NCBI GenBank assembly: GCA_009908915.1
Contig: JAAAOJ010000044.1
Location: forward strand, 1 to 32,754
DNA length: 32,754 nt
Reading direction: 5' to 3'
Origin: Planctomycetota bacterium
GTDB taxonomy: Bacteria; Planctomycetota; Phycisphaerae; SM23-33
Both the position numbers and the translations under genes were made by a program. Below the pieces are notes generated by a model. That model saw only the letters and a list, made by a program, of their open reading frames with translations. It did no database searches and was not told the origin of the DNA. Numbering within the stretch: position 1 is the stretch's first letter; every line of letters starts with the position of its first letter. Below are positions 15,272-23,632 of the stretch, in pieces.

Positions 15272-16435
15272 CTATCTTGCACGGTCGCGCGACCCGCCCG
15301 TGCCGGTCTTGCCTTCCTCCGGGTTGCGGTAGTACCGTGTGGTGGGGTAGGCAAAGTCGATGTCCCGATGCTCGATCAGGGCGTCGAGAATATTCTCGCT
15401 GATCTTGTGCAGCATGGCCCGTCGCTGGCGAACCGGCGAGAGGAACCGCAGCGTCAGCCGCACACCGTTGGCGGCAATGGTCGTGTAGACGATCGGGTCG
15501 AGCTGGCCGTAGCGGATGGCGTACTGGTGCTGCATGTCCTTGATGCGCCGCTCGACCTCCTCGTCGAACTTGCGGTCCTCCTCCCGGGCGTAGCTGAGCA
15601 TGACGTCCTTGGCCTGCCGCCAGTCGCTCTCGAACGTCACAATCGTCGAGAACTCGTTCCAGATGAACGGGAAGCCCTTGGTGTAGTTGTACACCGCGTG
15701 CCGCAGGACCATGCTGTTGGGTGTAATGAGCAGTCGGCCGGTGGACTGGTCGGCGTCCACCCAGTTGCCGACCTCCAGCATCGTCGTCTGGAAGACGCTG
15801 ATGCCGATAACGTCGCCGATGCGGCCGTTGATTTCAATGCGATCGCCGATGTCGTAGGACTTGCGGACCTGCAGGATGCCCCAGCCGACGATGCACAGCA
15901 GCGTCTCCTGCATGCTCAGGGCCACGCCGGCGCCGACGATGCCCAGGAACACGCCGACGTCACCGATGTAGTCGGCCCATATGAGGATCGTCGCAACGAT
16001 GAAGATCGCCACGCCCAGCCACGTGCTAAAGCCCCGGATCTTGTGGCGGGCCTCGATCTCGGTTTCTTCCTTGAGCATCGCCCGGCGGATGGACTGGACG
16101 AAGATGTAGATCAGCACGCCGGCGATGATATTCAGCAGCAGCGAGCGGATGGTATCCACGCTCGTGACGCGCTTCTCACCGGTCGGCCCCTTGTCCAACC
16201 AGGGCACGACATCCGCCTGCGTCCAGATGTACAGCCATGCCACCACGACGAACAGCGACAGGCCCGTCAGCAGGCCACGGCGGCGTCGGCGGATCTGGGC
16301 GGCATTGAGTCGGCGCGGCGCGAGGACATATCGCAGCACGAGGTGCGTCGCCAGCGCAGCGGCCAGGGCGATGACCGACCACAGCGTCGCCGACCCGACC
16401 GGCTCGCCGATCCATTTACATAGGCTTGTCCACAT
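15272..16435 (-). CDS. Small-conductance mechanosensitive channel, MscS family
   Basis: This is a 387-residue inner-membrane protein. There are about four TM helices: residues ~15-40, ~55-75, ~95-115 and ~140-165. The pore helix follows with GDVGVFLGIVGAGVALSMQE, then the MscS beta-domain signature SYDIGDRIEINGRIGDVIGI and TPNSMVL, and a C-terminal alpha/beta vestibule domain. It opens on hypo-osmotic shock to release solutes. The ATG lies 6 bp after the stop of corA, so the two are translated from one transcript. The last ~20 residues are a charged tail. Confidence 0.92.
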   Translation of the reverse strand: MWTSLCKWIGEPVGSATLWSVIALAAALATHLVLRYVLAPRRLNAAQIRRRRRGLLTGLSLFVVVAWLYIWTQADVVPWLDKGPTGEKRVTSVDTIRSLLLNIIAGVLIYIFVQSIRRAMLKEETEIEARHKIRGFSTWLGVAIFIVATILIWADYIGDVGVFLGIVGAGVALSMQETLLCIVGWGILQVRKSYDIGDRIEINGRIGDVIGISVFQTTMLEVGNWVDADQSTGRLLITPNSMVLRHAVYNYTKGFPFIWNEFSTIVTFESDWRQAKDVMLSYAREEDRKFDEEVERRIKDMQHQYAIRYGQLDPIVYTTIAANGVRLTLRFLSPVRQRRAMLHKISENILDALIEHRDIDFAYPTTRYYRNPEEGKTGTGGSRDRAR

Positions 16436-16441
16436 AGACGT

Positions 16442-17530
16442 CTACCACTTCTTTCGGCGAAAACAGACGATCATCCCCACGGCAACCGCGGCCATCAGCC
16501 CCAGCGCGGCCGGATACGCCCACGGCCAGGCCAGTTCCGGCATGTACTCGAAGTTCATGCCGTAGACGCCGGCGATGAACGTGATCGGGATGAAAATGGT
16601 CGCGATGATCGTCAGTGCCTTCATCACTTCGTTCATGCGGTTGGAGATGCTCGATAGGTACAGGTCCAGCAGGCCGGCTGTCACGTCTCGCATGGTTTCG
16701 GCGGCGTCGATGGCCTGGATGGTGTGGTCGTGCAGGTCACGCAGGTAGACGGCCGTCCCGTCGCCGATCAGTCCGCCGTCGTCGCGCAGCAGTTGGGCTG
16801 CAACGTCCCGCAACGGCCAGATCGCCTTGCGGGCGAGAATCGCCTGCCGCCGAAGGCGATAGATCGCATGCAATGTCTCCCGCTCGGGTTCGGCCAGCGC
16901 TTCTTCCAGCGCGTCGGCCCGACTGCCCATCGCCTCGAGGACCTCGAAGTAGCCGTCGACGAGCACATCCAGCAACGCATACAGCAGATACTCGGTGGAC
17001 ATCGTCCGCACCCGGCCGCGACCGGTCTCGATGCGTTCGATGACGGGCTGGAAGACGTCGCTGTCGGTTTCCTCGAAGGTGATAAGACAACTGGGCTTGA
17101 GCAAGAGCATGGAAATCTGCCGCGAGCGCAGCCGGTGGCTCTGCGTATCGAGCGTCAGTTGGCGCAGCGTCAGGAAGCCGCTGCCGCCGAGGTCGTCGTA
17201 TTTCGGTCGTTGCCCGGTATGCATGATGTCTTCGAGGACGAGCGGGTGGATGTCGAATAGACTGCCGACGGATTCGAGGAAGGCCACATCCTCAACGCCT
17301 GTGACGCGTACCCACGAGACACGATCATCGCGAAGGATGCCAGGCAGTTCCTTGATGTCGGACAAGTCCGGACGTTCGAGGGCGTCTTCATCGTACTGCA
17401 CGAGGCGTACCTGGCTGGGGGGCGACGGCTCGCCCGTCTCCTGGCACAGCGTGCCCGGGGGTTGATAGCGATTCGTCTTACGGCGCTTCGGTATCAGCAG
17501 GCTGCCGAGGCGGTCGGCAATGCGTGGCAT
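16442..17530 (-). CDS. corA: Magnesium/cobalt transporter CorA
   Basis: This is a 362-residue protein. The large N-terminal cytoplasmic alpha/beta domain contains VSWVRVTGV, SLFDIHPLVLEDIMHTGQRP and RSRQISMLLLKPSCLITFEE. A long helix follows (DLHDHTIQAIDAAETMRDV, then SSISNRMNEVMKALTIIATI). Two C-terminal TM helices are joined by the YGMNFEYMPE loop with the GMN selectivity motif, ending in FRRKKW. It forms a pentameric divalent-cation channel. ATG 17530 (MPRIADRLG) is chosen for GGAG 7 nt upstream; a longer open frame to 17695 is not family-like. It is followed directly by mscS. Confidence 0.94.
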   Translation of the reverse strand: MPRIADRLGSLLIPKRRKTNRYQPPGTLCQETGEPSPPSQVRLVQYDEDALERPDLSDIKELPGILRDDRVSWVRVTGVEDVAFLESVGSLFDIHPLVLEDIMHTGQRPKYDDLGGSGFLTLRQLTLDTQSHRLRSRQISMLLLKPSCLITFEETDSDVFQPVIERIETGRGRVRTMSTEYLLYALLDVLVDGYFEVLEAMGSRADALEEALAEPERETLHAIYRLRRQAILARKAIWPLRDVAAQLLRDDGGLIGDGTAVYLRDLHDHTIQAIDAAETMRDVTAGLLDLYLSSISNRMNEVMKALTIIATIFIPITFIAGVYGMNFEYMPELAWPWAYPAALGLMAAVAVGMIVCFRRKKW

Positions 17531-17707
17531 GGTTTGCTCCTGACGGCCACCGTTGTTGCGCACATGGCGCTGGGGTGTTTTCAGAATCCTATCGACCGCG
17601 GGCGCATAAGGAAAGCCCGGAGGGTGCGGTTCCGGCCTTTCGTCTTGCCGTGCCTGCCCGGCAGCGGGCGCTGACGCCCAGCCGCGAGCCCACATCCAGA
17701 CGCCTCG

Positions 17708-17737
17708 TCACGGATCGTTACGGATCAGCCCGGATCA
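17708..17737. repeat. Three 10-bp tandem near-repeats upstream of corA
   Basis: On the minus strand TGATCCGGGC, TGATCCGTAA and CGATCCGTGA follow each other with an exact 10-bp period, about one helical turn. They lie ~180 bp before corA. A multi-site operator is possible. Confidence 0.5.
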
Positions 17738-17780
17738 GAAACGTCTGGTTGTGGCGGCCTGCGCCGTTTAACAGTTGGTT

Positions 17781-17831
17781 TAGAAATGGACCGCGTCGCG
17801 AGGTCGAGGCACTGTTTGTATGAACGGGGTG
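17781..17831. repeat. Dispersed ~50-bp repeat, copy 2
   Basis: It matches 6861-6910 closely, sharing the core CGCGTCGCGAGGTCGA and the downstream TGTATG.ACGGG block. Here it is followed at once by a hairpin. Confidence 0.7.
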
Positions 17832-17839
17832 TTCGGACC

Positions 17840-17877
17840 GCCGAATCCTGAGCCTCTTGGAGGCTCGGGTTATTCGG
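17840..17877. repeat. Inverted repeat (hairpin)
   Basis: CCGAAT...GAGCCTC pairs with GAGGCTC...ATTCGG around a 3-nt loop. It directly follows dispersed-repeat copy 2, so it may be part of the same element. Confidence 0.6.
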
Positions 17878-18013
17878 CGATCTCGCTGCCCGGGTTCCGC
17901 CTCGCCGGCAGGGGGCTGCGCCTCCACCCGGGTCTACACGTCAGTGGCGCTTCGAGCCTCAGGAAGCGTCACCACGCTACGCTGCGTGTCACTGCCTCAT
18001 GGCCCGCGTCTTC

Positions 18014-18040
18014 TACTCCTCTCCCTTTGGGAGAGGACGG
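18014..18040. repeat. REP-like hairpin
   Basis: CTCTCCC-TTT-GGGAGAG followed by GACGGGTGAGGG resembles the short palindromic intergenic repeats seen in many bacterial genomes. Confidence 0.5.
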
Positions 18041-18101
18041 GTGAGGGTCTTCTCTTCACTCAGGCCCGCGGGCCGGCACACCTCAGGTCCTTCTCTCCGT
18101 G

Positions 18102-18121
18102 GTGCGTAACGTGTTACGCAC
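18102..18121. repeat. Perfect 20-bp palindrome near the RAYT remnant
   Basis: GTGCGTAACGTGTTACGCAC has 9-bp arms around GT. It is placed ~10 bp before a tandem repeat and ~200 bp before a RAYT-type transposase fragment, so it could be a REP substrate of that family. Confidence 0.6.
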
Positions 18122-18130
18122 GAATTGGTG

Positions 18131-18164
18131 GGTATAGAGGGGACAGGGGTATAGAGGGGACAGG
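18131..18164. repeat. Perfect 17-bp tandem duplication
   Basis: GGTATAGAGGGGACAGG occurs twice head to tail with no spacer. A link to the adjacent RAYT element is inferred from position. Confidence 0.75.
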
Positions 18165-18322
18165 CGACGTTGTTTTGGAGGGGTCGATGGGTTGGTCATG
18201 GGTGTTATGGTTGTGCTGCATCGAAAATTGCATGTGGGCCAAGATCAAGGATAGGCCATCGTGGTCAATTCCCCGCAAATTCGTGCGAGTTTGGGGCGAC
18301 ACCATACTGATTTGCTTCGTTC

Positions 18323-18799
18323 GTGATGGACGAGCCCTACCTATGGGCCGCAGTGCGATATGTGGAGCGAAACCCGGTCAAGGCACGGCTGGTTCGTCGG
18401 CCGAAGGACTGGCCGTGGTCCAGTGCCGCAGCCCACGTGGACGGGCGTCGCAAGGATGTGCTGGCGGAGGGGGCGTGGCTTGACGAGCGGACGGACGGGT
18501 GGGTCTGCACGTGGCGAGACGACCTGGCCGACGACGATGCGGACCTCGCACAATCGCTTCGGCGACACGAGAATACAGGCCGGCCGCTGGGCGACGGGGC
18601 GTTGGTGCAGAAAATCGGACGCCTGCTGGGACACGACCTCCTCCCCCAAGAAACCCGGCCCAAAACCAAAAGAGTAAGCCGAGCCTCCTTCCATTACCTT
18701 CCCGAAGCTGCGGGCCACCCGACTAAGGGCTTCGGGAGTCGAGGTGTTCGACGGCGGCCCCGCGGATGCGACGGATGCGCGTTCGTTCGGCAGGGCTGA
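18323..18799 (+). pseudogene. REP-associated tyrosine transposase (RAYT, IS200-like), C-terminal remnant
   Basis: The remnant starts at EPYLWAAVRYVERNPVKARL, followed by DWPWSSAAAHVDG and later NTGRPLGDGALVQKIGRLLG, all typical of the C-terminal half of chromosomal RAYT proteins. The N-terminal half with the HUH motif and the catalytic region before YVERNP is missing: upstream sequence (18165-18322) does not encode it in any frame I can follow. Family similarity fades after about base 18670, and the frame then runs antisense into the end of the O-antigen-ligase-like gene, overlapping it by 77 bp. It is not expected to be active. Flanking palindromes and tandem repeats fit a RAYT/REP neighbourhood. 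Confidence 0.72.
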
Positions 18800-21062
18800 G
18801 CCGTTTGTGACTCGTCGGGTCGAACGCATGGAGCCCGGCGTCGATGCGCTCGACGTGGTCGATCTGGGCGAGGGCGGCCCGGGGATGTTCGGCTGCGAGC
18901 AGGGCCTCGGCGTAGTCGATGCGAAGACGAGCGTTGGCGACGTCGCGAGCGACCGCCTCGCCGAGGGCGTCGGCGGGCGCGTCGACGGCAACATCGCCGA
19001 CGCCAGCCAGTCGCATGCACTGCCGGACCTCGCCGAGCAGCCGCCAGGTTGCGCTGTTGGCCGGGTCGCGGCGGGTGGCAGCGACGGCCCACGTTTCGGC
19101 CGTCGTGGCTTGGCCGCGACCGTCCGGCGGACTCAGTTTGGCGGCGAGCATGGCCGCGTCGGCACTGCGCGGGTTGGCGTGGGCGGCATCGGAGGCGAAG
19201 GACGCGGCCGCTTGCAGGTCGCCGGCATCGATGGCCGCAGCGGCCCGTCGCGTCAAGCGCCACTGGGTGTGGATCGGCCAAAGCAGACCGACCGCCAGGA
19301 CGACGCCGGCTGCGCCGAGCAGCCCGAGCCCGCCGCCGGCAAGACCCCGGCCGACGCGAACGCAGCGCGGTCGGCCCTGGGCAATGCAGGCACCCGCACC
19401 AACCCAGAACAGCATGGCCTCCCCAGGTGTCCAGAAGCTGTAGGTCACCATGTTGTGCAATACGAACGCACCGCAGCCGGCGGCGAGGCACAGGCGGATG
19501 CGGGCGATTCCAGCGGCATCGAGTTCCTGCTGGGCGCCGCCGAACCACCATGCCGCAGCCAGGGCGACGGCCAGCGCAGCGACGGGCAGCAGCACGTCGA
19601 AGATCGCCAGCCAGACGTTCGACAGGGCCAGGGCGAAGCCCCACCGCGACAGCAGCGCGGCCGCGACAATGCAGACACCGGCAGCGACCTTCGCCCGCAG
19701 TGACATGGCCGCCCCGTCGCGCGGTGTGGCATCACCCGCTGCGTCATCGTCGGGCCGGCGGGGCCGGGCGGCGAGGACGAGCATCACGCCCACCAGCGCC
19801 AGCCAGGCCGCCCCGCCCGGCAGGCCGAACTGCGTCAGAGCGTGAACGACGGCGTTGTGCGGCGTCTTGACTTCTTCCTCGGCCCGCGGCTGGCGGACGT
19901 GGAGGTAGTATGCCGCGAAGTTGCCCGGCCCGACGCCCGTCAGCGGATGGGCGGCGATGAGCTTCGCCCCGCCGGTCCAGTAGAACCAGCGGACCGAGAG
20001 GGTCTTGCTCGGCAGGCGGCCGCGCGACAGACCATAGCCGACCACGCCGGAAACCCCGAGCAGCAGGACGGCCCCCGTCGCGAAGGCCACGCGCCGCCAC
20101 CGACCGGCCAGGGCGCCACGCCATCGCCAGACAGTGGCCGCGATGATCGTCACAAGCACCGCCGCCACGACGGCGCCGCGGCTCTTCGTCAGCAGCAGCG
20201 CAACCACCGTGGCCGCCGCGCCAAAGCCGGTCAGCACAACGCCGAGCGACGGCGGGTGGACCTCGCCGGCTTTGCGCTCGCGACGCTTTCGCGTCCGCAG
20301 GGCGATGCGGGTCTTGGCCCAGCACAGGCCCACGCCGGCCGCGGCGAGGATGAGCAGCCCGGCGGCGTTGATGTTGGCCAGGGCCTGGAAGCCGGTGACG
20401 GAGGTGTCGCGGATGCGGCTTTCGAGGCTGCGGGCCTTGGGCGTGCCGGGCTCGGCGCCCATCTCGCGAAGGTATCGCTCGGGCCGGGCCTCGAACTCAG
20501 CGATGCGGGCGGGGATTTCCTCGACGCGCTGGTAGACACATTTGAGGGCGACGGTCATGCCGACCGCGGCCAGGGCGACAACGAGAACGATGAAGCGGCG
20601 TCGGTCGCGCGCGAGGCTGGCCGTCAGCAGGCCGGCGACGATGAGCGTCGCCTGCCCGGCAACGGTCAGCCAGGCGGCGTGGCGGTCGCTCGCGCCGGCA
20701 GCGCAGACCCACGCCCACACCGTGAATCCCGCCAGCAACGCCAGCAGCCAGGGACCCGCGATCTGTGCCCGGCGGTCTTGCACCGCCGCGAGCAGCCACA
20801 TCGCGCCGGCCAGGAGGATCACCAGCGGCCAGGTGGCACGTGCGAGATCACTGGCCTCGACGATCACCGGCGACGAGTCCGCCGCGGGAGCCGAGGCGAG
20901 ACGGGCGGGCAGTTGGATCAGCGAGGTCGAAAACGGCATCTCATCGAGCATCGCCCGGGAAGCGGCCGTCGCGACGATCAGCAGCATGGCCAGCCACCGC
21001 AGGGCCTCGGCCCAGCGGCCCGGCGTATCGGCATCGCGGGTTGTGTCGGCGGAGCTGCTCAT
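18723..21062 (-). CDS. O-antigen ligase-like (Wzy_C family) membrane protein with C-terminal TPR-like tail
   Basis: This is a 779-residue protein with about a dozen hydrophobic helices from residue ~20 to ~605. Wzy_C/WaaL hallmarks are LLLTKSRGAVVAAVLVTIIA, the periplasmic loop HPLTGVGPGNFAAYYL and PHNAVVHALTQFGLPGG. These proteins polymerise or transfer undecaprenyl-linked glycans on the outer face of the inner membrane. After the last helix, residues ~615-779 are soluble and Ala-rich with TPR-like repeats (AIDAGDLQAAASFASDAAHA, then a second around YAEALLAAEHPRAALAQIDH). It starts 12 bp after the stop of the WecA-like gene. That gene order supports a glycan-assembly role; ligase versus polymerase cannot be decided from sequence. 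Confidence 0.82.
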   Translation of the reverse strand: MSSSADTTRDADTPGRWAEALRWLAMLLIVATAASRAMLDEMPFSTSLIQLPARLASAPAADSSPVIVEASDLARATWPLVILLAGAMWLLAAVQDRRAQIAGPWLLALLAGFTVWAWVCAAGASDRHAAWLTVAGQATLIVAGLLTASLARDRRRFIVLVVALAAVGMTVALKCVYQRVEEIPARIAEFEARPERYLREMGAEPGTPKARSLESRIRDTSVTGFQALANINAAGLLILAAAGVGLCWAKTRIALRTRKRRERKAGEVHPPSLGVVLTGFGAAATVVALLLTKSRGAVVAAVLVTIIAATVWRWRGALAGRWRRVAFATGAVLLLGVSGVVGYGLSRGRLPSKTLSVRWFYWTGGAKLIAAHPLTGVGPGNFAAYYLHVRQPRAEEEVKTPHNAVVHALTQFGLPGGAAWLALVGVMLVLAARPRRPDDDAAGDATPRDGAAMSLRAKVAAGVCIVAAALLSRWGFALALSNVWLAIFDVLLPVAALAVALAAAWWFGGAQQELDAAGIARIRLCLAAGCGAFVLHNMVTYSFWTPGEAMLFWVGAGACIAQGRPRCVRVGRGLAGGGLGLLGAAGVVLAVGLLWPIHTQWRLTRRAAAAIDAGDLQAAASFASDAAHANPRSADAAMLAAKLSPPDGRGQATTAETWAVAATRRDPANSATWRLLGEVRQCMRLAGVGDVAVDAPADALGEAVARDVANARLRIDYAEALLAAEHPRAALAQIDHVERIDAGLHAFDPTSHKRLSPAERTRIRRIRGAAVEHLDSRSP

Positions 21063-21074
21063 GAATGGCGGTGC

Positions 21075-22169
21075 TCAGCGGTCGGTGGACTCCAGCACGG
21101 CGATGATCAGGAGGATGAAGACAACCTGGGCGACCATCATGACCGCCGCGGCGACACTCGCGACATGCGGCAGGAGCGAGGCGGCGATGGCGGTGCTCGC
21201 CGTGCAGAGGTAGATCGTCAGAACGGTCTTGCGCTTGCTCATGCCCCGCTTCTGGAGGCGATGCGAGAAGTGCCGCGTATCGCCGATCATCGGGTTGCGG
21301 CGTTCGGCGATGCGTATCAGCATGACGCTGGCGGTGTCGTAGAGCGGCACGGCCATCATCAGCACGGGTGCGAGTACGCCGTAGAGCAGTTCCACGGCGT
21401 TCTGCCGGCCGGTGGTGTAAGTCGTCAGGCAGCTCAGCACCGCCAGCATATAACCGACCACCAGCGAGCCGGCGTCGCCCATGAAAATGCTCGCCGGCGG
21501 AAAATTGTGCAGCAGGAAGCCCAGCAGCGACCCGACCAGCACGCACAGCCAGGCGGGCACGAAGATCTGGCCCATACCGGCCGCGGCACCCAGCAGCGCC
21601 AGGCCGGCGATGCAGGCCACGCCGGCGGCCAGGCCGTCCATGTTGTCCAGGAAGTTGAAACTGTTGGTGATGGCGACGATCCACAGAATGCTCAGCGTGA
21701 TGCTGGCCGTCGGGCCCCAGTGATGGGCAACCCGAACGCCAACGAAGACCACCACCGCCGCGGCGACGAGGACCTGCACAAGCAGCTTCAGCCACGGCCC
21801 GAGGTGGCGGCGGTCGTCGATGAGTCCGATCGCATGCAGCACGGTCGCCCCGCCCAGAATGCCCAGCGCCTGTGGCGCCCGCTCGGCCGCCCCGGGCAGG
21901 TGAACGGCCAGACCGGAGGATTCCAGGAAGCCCGGCGCCCCCGTCACCGCCCAGACCCGCACGAGCGCCAGGCCGAAGAGGCTCACACCGGTGAAGGTCA
22001 GAAAGATAGCCGAGCCGCCCAGCAGCGGGGTGCTCTCGGCGTGGGCCTTGTGCCGGCCAGGTACGTCCAGCATGTGCAGGCGGACGCTGACGCGCTTGGC
22101 CAGCGAGGTCGCCATGGCGGCGATGTAGAACGACATACCCAGCGCCGCGAGCCCTGCCCAGACGATCAT
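21075..22169 (-). CDS. Undecaprenyl-phosphate GlcNAc-1-phosphate transferase-like (WecA/TagO/MraY superfamily)
   Basis: This is a 364-residue integral membrane enzyme with ~10-11 TM helices. Catalytic motifs: IGLIDDRRHLGPW (Asp-Asp), NSFNFLDNMDGLAAGV, FMGDAGSLVVGY, and DTRHFSHRLQKRGMS, the HxxH loop that marks the WecA/TagO branch. It would move a sugar-1-phosphate from a UDP-sugar to undecaprenyl phosphate, starting a surface glycan. ATG 22169 overlaps the TGA of the preceding gene (ATGA) and has GGGAGG 7 nt upstream, so a longer reading to 22277 is rejected. It is the middle gene of a four-gene operon. Confidence 0.9.
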   Translation of the reverse strand: MIVWAGLAALGMSFYIAAMATSLAKRVSVRLHMLDVPGRHKAHAESTPLLGGSAIFLTFTGVSLFGLALVRVWAVTGAPGFLESSGLAVHLPGAAERAPQALGILGGATVLHAIGLIDDRRHLGPWLKLLVQVLVAAAVVVFVGVRVAHHWGPTASITLSILWIVAITNSFNFLDNMDGLAAGVACIAGLALLGAAAGMGQIFVPAWLCVLVGSLLGFLLHNFPPASIFMGDAGSLVVGYMLAVLSCLTTYTTGRQNAVELLYGVLAPVLMMAVPLYDTASVMLIRIAERRNPMIGDTRHFSHRLQKRGMSKRKTVLTIYLCTASTAIAASLLPHVASVAAAVMMVAQVVFILLIIAVLESTDR

Positions 22170-22699
22170 CGGCCGGCCTCCCGCAACTGATCCATCAGCG
22201 TGTTCCGTGCGTCGCTCATCCACATACTGTAGCGACCGGAGGCGTAGTCGGGAAAGGTCCAGTCCAGTTTCTGCCACCCGTTACGGTACTGCATGGTGAC
22301 CTCGGCGTAGATCCCTCCGCCAAGGTAGAGGCGGTGGGCGAAGTCCTTGCAACTGGCCAGCACGAGCTTGGCCGGCGTGAGATAGCCCGGGTCGAGGTTG
22401 ATCGGCCGGGCGACGGCCGCGCCCCCGGCCAGGTCGGCCTCGAGAGCGTTGGTGGCCTGCTTGACCTCGGCGAGGCAACCGGGAGGCGCGAGCCGCTCGA
22501 AGGCCACAAACTGCCGCAGGAGGTCCGGCCCCATCTGCGGTTCGTAATAGCGGGTGAAGTCGAACGGCCAGGTCTCGCTGACCAGATCGATCGGTCCGTA
22601 GCGCGTTTCGAGTTCGGCCGCGGCGCGATCGAGAAGCGGTCGGCTCCCCGAGATCATGCCGCAGATGAGCTTGACGGGCTGAGGCGGGTGGATGTCCAT
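22166..22699 (-). CDS. DUF4416 family protein
   Basis: This is a 177-residue soluble protein. It fits DUF4416 along its length: PVKLICGMISG, ETWPFDFTRYYEPQMG, ARPINLDPGYLTPAKLVLAS, FAHRLYLGGGIYAEVTMQY and WTFPDYASGRY. The family is widespread in Planctomycetota, deltaproteobacteria and related anaerobes and is of unknown function; some database entries call it GTP-binding without clear support, and no P-loop is seen here. It shares an ATGA overlap with the WecA-like gene and lies 31 bp after the methyltransferase. Confidence 0.88.
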   Translation of the reverse strand: MDIHPPQPVKLICGMISGSRPLLDRAAAELETRYGPIDLVSETWPFDFTRYYEPQMGPDLLRQFVAFERLAPPGCLAEVKQATNALEADLAGGAAVARPINLDPGYLTPAKLVLASCKDFAHRLYLGGGIYAEVTMQYRNGWQKLDWTFPDYASGRYSMWMSDARNTLMDQLREAGR

Positions 22700-22730
22700 G
22701 CCCGGATTGTCGCGCGGCGGGCGGCAAGTG

Positions 22731-23486
22731 TCAATCGGGCCGTCGGGCGACGACCAGGAGCGTGTCGGACTGCTCCGGCTGGAAGGGCGGGAAATCCAGG
22801 CCGCCGAAGGCTTCCGGGCCGCCCAGGCCGGCGTCGGTCATCGCCGCGGCGAGGTCGTCTGGTCGCCAGGGCCGAAGCGTGGTGCTCTGGAGGTCGTGGA
22901 CCGGTGGGCCGGCGTGCGGCCAACGGATTTTGAGAATGTTGAAGCGGACGAGGTCCTCGAGGAAGTCGTAGAAGCGAACGAACTGCCGCTGGCCGTCGTC
23001 GCTGCGCGTCACGCCGACGACGCGCTGGCGGTCGGCCCCGATGCGCGCGTAGTTCAGCAGATGGATGGCCAGCAGCCCGCCCGGGGCCAGCCTGGCTGCC
23101 ACGCCGTCGAAGAAACTCGCGAGGTCGTCGTTGTTCAGCAGGTGCGGTACGCTGTTGCCCATGCAGACGGCGAGGTCGAACGGCCCGGCGATCTCCGGCG
23201 GCAGGTTTTCCATCGGCGCTTCGTGCAGCGTGACGGACAGGCCCTCGTCCCGGGACCGGCGACAGGCGAGACTCAACATGCCGGATGAGATATCCACGCC
23301 CGTCACGTCCATGCCCGCCCGGGCCAGTGCGACGCTGTAGAGCCCCGCACCGCAGGCAAGGTCCAGTGCCCGCCCGCCGTCGGCGCGGCTCGCCATCGCG
23401 CGGGCGAAGCGGTCGACGGTTTCAGCCCGGGCGGCCTCGTCGACGACGTCGGTATAGTGTTCGGCCATTGCGTCGTAGACGTCCAT
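22731..23486 (-). CDS. Class I SAM-dependent methyltransferase
   Basis: This is a 251-residue soluble protein. SAM-binding motif I is RALDLACGAGLYSVALAR, followed by VTGVDISSGMLSLA (motif II acidic residue), FDLAVCMGNSVPHLL (motif IV) and RLAPGGLLAIHLLN. The N-terminus YDAMAEHYTDVVDEAA is typical of this group. The methyl acceptor is unknown; small molecule, lipid or protein are all possible. ATG 23486 (MDVYDAM) is chosen for GGAGG 4 nt upstream; a longer frame to 23567 is not family-like. It is the first gene of a four-gene minus-strand run leading into glycan-assembly genes. Confidence 0.88.
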   Translation of the reverse strand: MDVYDAMAEHYTDVVDEAARAETVDRFARAMASRADGGRALDLACGAGLYSVALARAGMDVTGVDISSGMLSLACRRSRDEGLSVTLHEAPMENLPPEIAGPFDLAVCMGNSVPHLLNNDDLASFFDGVAARLAPGGLLAIHLLNYARIGADRQRVVGVTRSDDGQRQFVRFYDFLEDLVRFNILKIRWPHAGPPVHDLQSTTLRPWRPDDLAAAMTDAGLGGPEAFGGLDFPPFQPEQSDTLLVVARRPD

Positions 23487-23562
23487 GGTTCCTCCAAATC
23501 GACGCGCGGTGCGGCAGGTGCTGCACTGCGCGAACGGTGGTTTCTCCAGCATCGTCCGTGAC

Positions 23563-23599
23563 GACATTCAGCCCCGGGCGTGCCCGAGGCTGAATGTCC
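23563..23599. terminator. Strong hairpin after hcp, possible terminator
   Basis: 17-bp arms with one mismatch surround a short loop, between the hcp stop and the methyltransferase start. There is no T-run on the minus strand, so it may be an intergenic repeat rather than a simple terminator. The inner core resembles the hairpin at 28379. Confidence 0.55.
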
Positions 23600-23632
23600 T
23601 TTCCGGATTGGATGTTCTCGGTCGCTGCTGTT

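Larger units (their letters stand above)
17531..18322. other. Repeat-rich intergenic block between corA and the RAYT remnant
   Basis: About 790 bp without a convincing gene. It holds the GATCCG tandem repeats, the dispersed-repeat copy at 17781, a strong hairpin at 17840-17877, a REP-like CTCTCCCTTTGGGAGAG hairpin near 18014-18040, a perfect 20-bp palindrome at 18102 and a perfect 17-bp tandem repeat at 18131. Open frames across it read as low-complexity junk and are not called. Confidence 0.6.

Noticed and set aside
19842..22190. 782-codon + strand frame opposite the glycan genes
   Set aside because: It spans two real minus-strand genes with good motifs and has Gly/Gln/His/Arg-rich shadow composition.
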